Of a stretch of 10,585 nt of DNA, positions 7,404-10,585 are shown piece after piece. The translations under genes and the position numbers were made by a program. Source of the stretch: Oceanicaulis sp. (GTDB lineage: Bacteria; Pseudomonadota; Alphaproteobacteria; Caulobacterales; Maricaulaceae); assembly GCA_007571185.1 (NCBI GenBank), contig RKRX01000188.1:1-10585 (forward strand). The letters run 5' to 3'. How positions within the stretch are numbered: position 1 is the stretch's first letter; each line of letters starts with the position of its first letter. The notes beneath the pieces are model-generated. The model had not been told where the DNA came from, ran no database searches, and worked only from the letters and a program-made list of their open reading frames with translations.

Positions 7404-8566
7404 GATTTGAACGTATCGAAATAGCGCGTCAGCACATCCGTGTAGATACGGGCAAGAGCCGTCACGTCACTGACAGGCGCCCGTTCGTCTGCCTGGTGCA
7501 TGGTGGCCCCCACCAGGCCGAACTCGGCCACGGGGCAATAATTTTTGATAAAGCGGGCGTCTGAGGTGCCCCCACCTGTGGTCAGTGTCGGCGTGCGCCC
7601 GGTTTCAGTCTCCACAGCAGATTTGAGCAGATCAATAAAGGAATCTGTCCTGGTCAGGAACGATTCCCCGGTGACCTTGAGATCAAGATCAATGTCGCAC
7701 GTCTGTTCAAGCCTGGCGGCGGCGGCTTCATCCCGGATCCAGGATGTCAGTGTTTCACCGGTATAGGTGGTGTTGAAACGGATATTGAACTTTGCCCGGG
7801 CTTTGGCCGGAATGACGTTATGGGCGGTATTACCCACGTCAATGCTGGTCACTTCCAAATTGGAAGGCTGAAAATGCGGCGCGCCGTTGTCGAGCGTGCG
7901 CCCCGTCAAGCGGTTGAGTAAGTTCATCAGGACCGGGATCGGGTTTTCGGCCTTTTCAGGGTAGGCGACATGACCTTGCCGACCGGTGACGGTGATCACC
8001 GCGTTCAGCGATCCCCGGCGCCCCACCTTGATGGTTTCGCCCAGAGCGTGGGGGTTGGTGGGCTCGCCTACCAGACAATGATCAAAGCGCTCGCCCCTGG
8101 CGGTCACCGCTTCGAGCAGCTTGACCGTGCCATTGATGGCGGGCCCTTCTTCATCGTTGGTGATGAGAAAAGCGATTGAGCCCGGTGCTGATCCATGCAC
8201 GTCAAGATAGCGCGCCACCCCGGCTGTCATGGCGGCGATGGCGCCCTTCATATCCGCCGCCCCACGCCCCCATAACACGCCCTCGGACACTTCGGCGGCG
8301 AAGGGGGCTTTGGTCCAGACGGTTTCATCGCCGGGTGGGACCACATCGGTGTGGCCGGCAAAGCAGAACACCGGTCGAGTGGTTCCGATACGGGCATAGA
8401 GATTGTCCACGTCTTCAAACCGGAACCGTTCGCAATTCAATCCCAGTGCGCTCAAAGCCCCGGAGAGAATATCCAGCACTCCTGCATCGGCGGGGGTGAT
8501 GGATGGCGCCTGGATCAGTCGGCGGGCGAGGGGGATCGGATCGGTGAGGTCGGACATATCAGGCAT
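7400..8566 (-). CDS. dapE: Succinyl-diaminopimelate desuccinylase
   Basis: M20-family di-zinc amidohydrolase of 388 residues, releasing succinate from N-succinyl-LL-diaminopimelate in lysine and peptidoglycan precursor synthesis. The metal and catalytic residues are in place: H72 and D74 in FAGHTDVVPPGD, bridging D106 in GRGAADMKG, general base E139 and ligand E140 in NDEEGPA, E168 in VGEPT, and the distal H357 in GATMHQADE. GRRGSLNAVITVTGRQGHVAYP marks the start of the dimerisation lid domain (about 181-300). The ATG at 8566 gives the longest product; an ATG three codons inside (8557) is equally possible, as neither has a clear ribosome-binding site. It follows dapD after 118 bp and overlaps the next gene by ATGA. 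Confidence 0.96.
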   Translation of the reverse strand: MPDMSDLTDPIPLARRLIQAPSITPADAGVLDILSGALSALGLNCERFRFEDVDNLYARIGTTRPVFCFAGHTDVVPPGDETVWTKAPFAAEVSEGVLWGRGAADMKGAIAAMTAGVARYLDVHGSAPGSIAFLITNDEEGPAINGTVKLLEAVTARGERFDHCLVGEPTNPHALGETIKVGRRGSLNAVITVTGRQGHVAYPEKAENPIPVLMNLLNRLTGRTLDNGAPHFQPSNLEVTSIDVGNTAHNVIPAKARAKFNIRFNTTYTGETLTSWIRDEAAAARLEQTCDIDLDLKVTGESFLTRTDSFIDLLKSAVETETGRTPTLTTGGGTSDARFIKNYCPVAEFGLVGATMHQADERAPVSDVTALARIYTDVLTRYFDTFKS

Positions 8567-8638
8567 GGGGCCGGTCTAGGGTGTTTTCCCGCCCGACGCC
8601 ATGCCCGGCGGAGCTCTGTGAGAACATATCTTTCAGCT

Positions 8639-8659
8639 CGCCATCCCCGTTCGATGGCG
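8639..8659 (-). other. Hairpin in the dapD-dapE gap
   Basis: CGCCATC (8639-8645) and GATGGCG (8653-8659) form a perfect 7-bp stem around a 7-nt loop, 26 bp after the dapD stop in transcription order. No T-run follows on the minus strand, so it is more likely an mRNA processing or stability element, or chance, than a full terminator. Confidence 0.3.
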
Positions 8660-8684
8660 CCAAAGCTGTGTGGGCATGGCGCGT

Positions 8685-9515
8685 CTAGTCACGCAAAAGC
8701 GCGTTGATGGAAGTCTTGGCGCGGGTCCGGGCGTCCACGCGCTTAACGATAACGGCGCAGTACAGCCCCGGCTCGCCATTCTTGCCCGGAAGGAATCCCG
8801 GGACCACCACGGACCAGGCCGGAACCTCGCCACGAAACATTTCACCGGTGGTCCGGTCGACAATCTTGGTGGAGCCACTGAGATAAACGCCCATGGCCAG
8901 AACCGCGCCTTCGCGCACGATCACGCCTTCGGCCACTTCGGCGCGGGCGCCGATAAAGCAATTGTCCTCAATAATGGTGGGGTTGGCCTGGAGCGGTTCG
9001 AGCACCCCGCCAATGCCTGCGCCGCCGGACAGATGAACATTCCTGCCGATCTGGGCGCATGAGCCCACGGTGGCCCAAGTGTCCACCATTGCGCCTTCAT
9101 CTACGTAAGCGCCAATGTTCACGTAAGAAGGCATTAGAACCACGCCCTTGCCCACATGGGCCCCGCGACGCACGGCGGCGGGTGGAACGACGCGGAAGCC
9201 GGCGGCTTCAAACCGGGTCGCATCCCAGCCCTCGAACTTGGAAGGCGCCTTGTCCCACCACGGCCCGCCATCAGGGCCGCCGTCCATCAAGCGGTTGCCG
9301 TTCAGACGGAAGGACAGCAAGACAGCTTTCTTGAGCCATTCATGCACCATCCAGCTGTTATTTTCGGCTTTGCTGGCGATCCGGGCTTGCCCAGAATCGA
9401 GCAGATCAAGGGCGGCGTTCACCGCATCGCGGACTTCGCCCCGAGTATCGCTGGACAACGCCTGACGGGTATCCCAGGCGATCTCAATGACCAATTTCAG
9501 CGATTCATGGTCCAT
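8685..9515 (-). CDS. dapD: 2,3,4,5-tetrahydropyridine-2,6-dicarboxylate N-succinyltransferase
   Basis: Protein of 276 residues that transfers succinate from succinyl-CoA to tetrahydrodipicolinate, the committed step of the succinylase branch of diaminopimelate/lysine synthesis; DapE acts later in the same branch. Residues 1-100 form the helical N-terminal domain, including [15 protein letters not shown] (56-70) and [13 protein letters not shown] (77-89). Residues 105-235 show hexapeptide-repeat periodicity typical of a left-handed beta helix, with [20 protein letters not shown] (128-147) and [15 protein letters not shown] (162-176). The C-terminal strand carries [12 protein letters not shown]. 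Length is normal. The start matches the family, but the upstream purine stretch (GAGAAAAAG) is only a modest ribosome-binding site. It is the first of the five minus-strand genes. Confidence 0.96.
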   Translation of the reverse strand: MDHESLKLVIEIAWDTRQALSSDTRGEVRDAVNAALDLLDSGQARIASKAENNSWMVHEWLKKAVLLSFRLNGNRLMDGGPDGGPWWDKAPSKFEGWDATRFEAAGFRVVPPAAVRRGAHVGKGVVLMPSYVNIGAYVDEGAMVDTWATVGSCAQIGRNVHLSGGAGIGGVLEPLQANPTIIEDNCFIGARAEVAEGVIVREGAVLAMGVYLSGSTKIVDRTTGEMFRGEVPAWSVVVPGFLPGKNGEPGLYCAVIVKRVDARTRAKTSINALLRD

Positions 9516-9670
9516 AGTGTTGTCTTTTTCTCGTTGACGATTTCACGCCAGTCGTTCGGCAAGGTGCGCCGGCGAGCGACTGTATAACAGATATTAGGGG
9601 ACGTGTTCGATGAGCGCTGATCCTGGCGCACGCTTATGGCGTGGGCTTCTCGAGGTTCTGACTCCGACAC
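9516..9670 (-). promoter_or_regulatory. dapD upstream region
   Basis: The 155 bp between dapD and the IS remnant must hold the dapD promoter unless the IS drives it. Read on the minus strand, CTAATATCTGTTATAC (about 9582-9597) is the most promoter-like A/T-rich element, but I see no good -35 partner. A GACTC (GANTC) site lies at 9660-9664. No gene larger than a 16-codon ORF is present. Confidence 0.35.
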
Positions 9671-9684
9671 GGTACACGACTCAT
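9634..9684 (-). other. 16-codon ORF starting in the left IS inverted repeat
   Basis: Read on the minus strand, ATG at 9684-9682 is preceded 6 nt upstream by a near-perfect GGGAGGAT and encodes MSRVPCRSQNLEKPTP before TAA at 9634-9636. It points from the IS towards dapD. The strong ribosome-binding site makes translation plausible, but there is no evidence of function, and it may simply be a remnant of the IS or the repeat. Confidence 0.25.
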
Positions 9685-9788
9685 GGCAAAATCCTCCCTG
9701 TGATCGGGCCTGAAAGTGACCGTTCTGGGCATTTCTATCGCCAAGCGTGAAGGGATTTTCGCTTCTCGTGACAATAGAGGCGTGTACC
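9671..9788 (+). repeat. Dispersed repeat copy 2 (best-preserved), left part of the IS remnant
   Basis: A 118-bp unit that starts GGTACACGACTC and ends GAGGCGTGTACC, so its own ends are inverted (GGTACACG-CTC pairs with GAG-CGTGTACC). The interior GGGCCTGAAAGTGACCGTT and TTTTCGCTTCTCGTGACAAT recur in copies 1, 3 and 4. It resembles a miniature inverted-repeat element or a conserved IS end. On the minus strand a GGGAGGAT (9691-9698) precedes an ATG at 9684. Confidence 0.6.
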
Positions 9789-9798
9789 ATGGTGCGCC

Positions 9799-10250
9799 AT
9801 GGCCCGTACTGAGACAAGCCTGCTGTGTATCGAGGCGCGCAATCTTGCCGACGGTCAACTCCTGCTCGTGGCGACAAACATCGCCGCATCTGCGAAGGCG
9901 CTCATCTGTATTGCAAAAGGTGGGCGATCGAGTGCGTGTTCTCCAATGCCAAAACCCGGGGCTTCAATATCGAAGCTGCCCACATGACCGACCCCGGTAA
10001 ACTTTCAACTCTATTGTCAATCGTGGTTACGGCTATGGCTTGGGCATACTGGTGTGCAAGCCAGATCAAGGGGTGCAAGGGAATACGGCGAAAAACCCAT
10101 AAGTGGGTTGAAAAATCAGGTTTCCGGGTCGGGTTCGACCGCCTGCGACATTGGATACTGTATGACCGGGAAAAAGCTCTACAGGCTTGGCGACGAACCT
10201 GCCCCAAACGACCCCCGTCAAACTTAAATACACAAGCGATTTCGTCATGA
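9799..10250 (+). pseudogene. IS4-family transposase, C-terminal fragment with frameshift
   Basis: One frame reads IEARNLADGQLLLVATN up to about 9903, then the homology continues in another frame from about 9903: HLYCKRWAIECVFSNAKTRG and so on, to a TGA at 10248-10250. Going from one to the other needs a one-base slip near 9901-9905, consistent with a single lost base. The second part holds the complete IS4 YREK signature, Y-x2-R-x3-E-x6-K (codons at 9909, 9918, 9930 and 9951), followed by family blocks NIEAAHMTDPGKLSTLL and FRVGFDRLRHWIL. The E is the last residue of the DDE triad; the region carrying both aspartates is absent. The fragment ends within the right inverted repeat. It cannot make an active transposase. 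Confidence 0.82.
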
Positions 10251-10309
10251 GTCGTGTACCAGGATGGCGCACAGTCAACCTGTCCACTGACCTTTGCGTT
10301 TTTGCGTAA
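10247..10309 (+). other. 20-codon ORF reading out of the right IS inverted repeat
   Basis: ATG at 10247 overlaps the transposase stop as ATGA and reads MSRVPGWRTVNLSTDLCVFA to a TAA at 10307-10309. Its first five residues match the outward ORF at the left end because both start in the inverted repeat. No ribosome-binding site is visible. Probably not a functional gene. Confidence 0.15.
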
Positions 10310-10353
10310 AAGCGATCGAAGTTGAGAACGTTGTCCTTCTTTGATCTCAATTT

Positions 10354-10435
10354 GAATCCTTCTCGCTTCTCGTGGCAACAGAGACGTGTACCGTGATTAA
10401 CCACTCACCTGAAATGGAGGTTTTTAGAGGTGTCC
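10354..10435 (+). repeat. Dispersed repeat copy 3 (right part) with 3' extension
   Basis: TCGCTTCTCGTGGCAACAGA then GACGTGTACC (10363-10392) matches the right end of copy 2 with only a few differences. The left part of the unit is not recognisable here. The following CCGTGATTAACCACTCACC to TTTTTAGAGGTGTCC (10391-10435) matches the sequence after copy 1 (471-513). The unit ends at GTACC in the same relative place in all three plus-strand copies. Confidence 0.65.
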
Positions 10436-10530
10436 GATGGGTTACAAGGGATACAGCCCCATGACCTCTATAGAGATCGCGCTCTCTGGCAAAGCTGCAC
10501 ACATGATCCGGGGTCAACCGTTGAGGGTGT

Positions 10531-10585
10531 GGCGCATGCCGCTCTTGAAACGAGAGGCGAAAACCCCTCACGCCCTGCTGACAAA
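10531..10585 (-). repeat. Dispersed repeat copy 4, inverted, running off the window
   Basis: The reverse complement reads GCGTGAGGGGTTTTCGCCTC then TCGTTTCAAGAGCGGCATGC, aligning with GCGTGAAGGGATTTTCGCTT then CTCGTGACAATAGAGGCGTG of copy 2 with a few mismatches and small indels. Its GTACC-equivalent end is GCGCC at 10531-10535. The unit continues past the right edge of the window. Confidence 0.5.

Larger units (their letters stand above)
9671..10260 (+). mobile_element. Internally deleted IS4-family insertion sequence with terminal inverted repeats
   Basis: The left end, GGTACACGACTCATGGCAAA followed by ATC (9671-9693), and the reverse complement of 10238-10260 (GGTACACGACTCATGACGAA followed by ATC) match at 21 of 23 positions. 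Between them is a frameshifted C-terminal piece of an IS4-family transposase whose stop lies inside the right inverted repeat, as expected for an intact right end. The element is 590 bp, whereas IS4-family elements are usually well over 1 kb, so most of the transposase gene is gone. The left 118 bp form a copy of the dispersed repeat. No direct target duplication is evident: left flank CTCCGACAC, right flank AGGATGGCG. Confidence 0.72.

Noticed and set aside
9902..10404. Minus-strand open frames of 158 and 112 residues across the transposase remnant
   Set aside because: They are antisense to the transposase fragment, which has the clear YREK signature in the plus orientation. They cross the inverted repeat and repeat copy 3.
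10466..10475. CTCTATAGAG perfect palindrome
   Set aside because: It is a 10-bp palindrome without partner sites or context; too short to assign a role.
1..10585. CRISPR array, tRNA, rRNA or riboswitch
   Set aside because: I saw no regularly spaced repeats, no cloverleaf or rRNA segments, and no recognisable lysine riboswitch ahead of dapD.

Overview
This window reads as a piece of an alphaproteobacterial chromosome, most likely from the Caulobacterales/Maricaulales group (a Hyphomonadaceae- or Maricaulaceae-like stalked or dimorphic bacterium). That placement is an inference. It rests on a gene for the cell-cycle master regulator CtrA, on the style of the Def, DapD, DapE, TruA and Fmt proteins, and on GANTC (CcrM-type) sites in regulatory positions. 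The central 8.8 kb (about 685-9515) is dense housekeeping DNA. Both ends are visibly different: decayed mobile-element sequence, frame-broken coding remnants and a dispersed repeat family.

Left edge (1-684): the last 65 codons of a DNA methyltransferase or restriction-modification protein resembling the C-terminus of MmeI-type (type IIL) enzymes run into the window. They are followed by about 485 bp with no credible gene. That gap holds a degenerate copy of a ~120-130 bp repeat, four TTAAC half-sites and one GATTC site close to the ctrA start. Next comes ctrA (685-1386), intact through receiver and DNA-binding domains. It converges on a secreted PQQ-type sugar dehydrogenase gene (1523-2650, minus).

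Core (2651-9515): a divergent intergenic region separates the dehydrogenase from rmuC (2898-4391) and def (4471-4995), both on the plus strand. All remaining core genes are on the minus strand. In transcription order they are dapD (9515-8685), dapE (8566-7400), a multi-pass membrane protein of unknown function overlapping dapE by ATGA (7403-6828), fmt (6711-5779) and truA (5776-5036). DapD and DapE are two steps of the succinylase branch of lysine/diaminopimelate synthesis. Fmt and Def act at the two ends of the N-formyl-methionine cycle (adding the formyl group to initiator tRNA, removing it from nascent proteins). TruA modifies the tRNA anticodon arm.

Right edge (9600-10585): a 590-bp internally deleted, frameshifted IS4-family insertion sequence lies here, with 23-bp terminal inverted repeats that match at 21 positions. 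It keeps the YREK signature of the transposase C-terminus but lacks the N-terminal two thirds. Further copies of the dispersed repeat lie inside it, just beyond it and, inverted, at the window edge. Related copies therefore occur at both ends of the window, immediately upstream of ctrA and upstream of dapD. The main points worth a second look are this repeat family, the CcrM-type GANTC sites inside the IS inverted repeats, and the altered C-terminus of CtrA. I found no convincing complete novel system.
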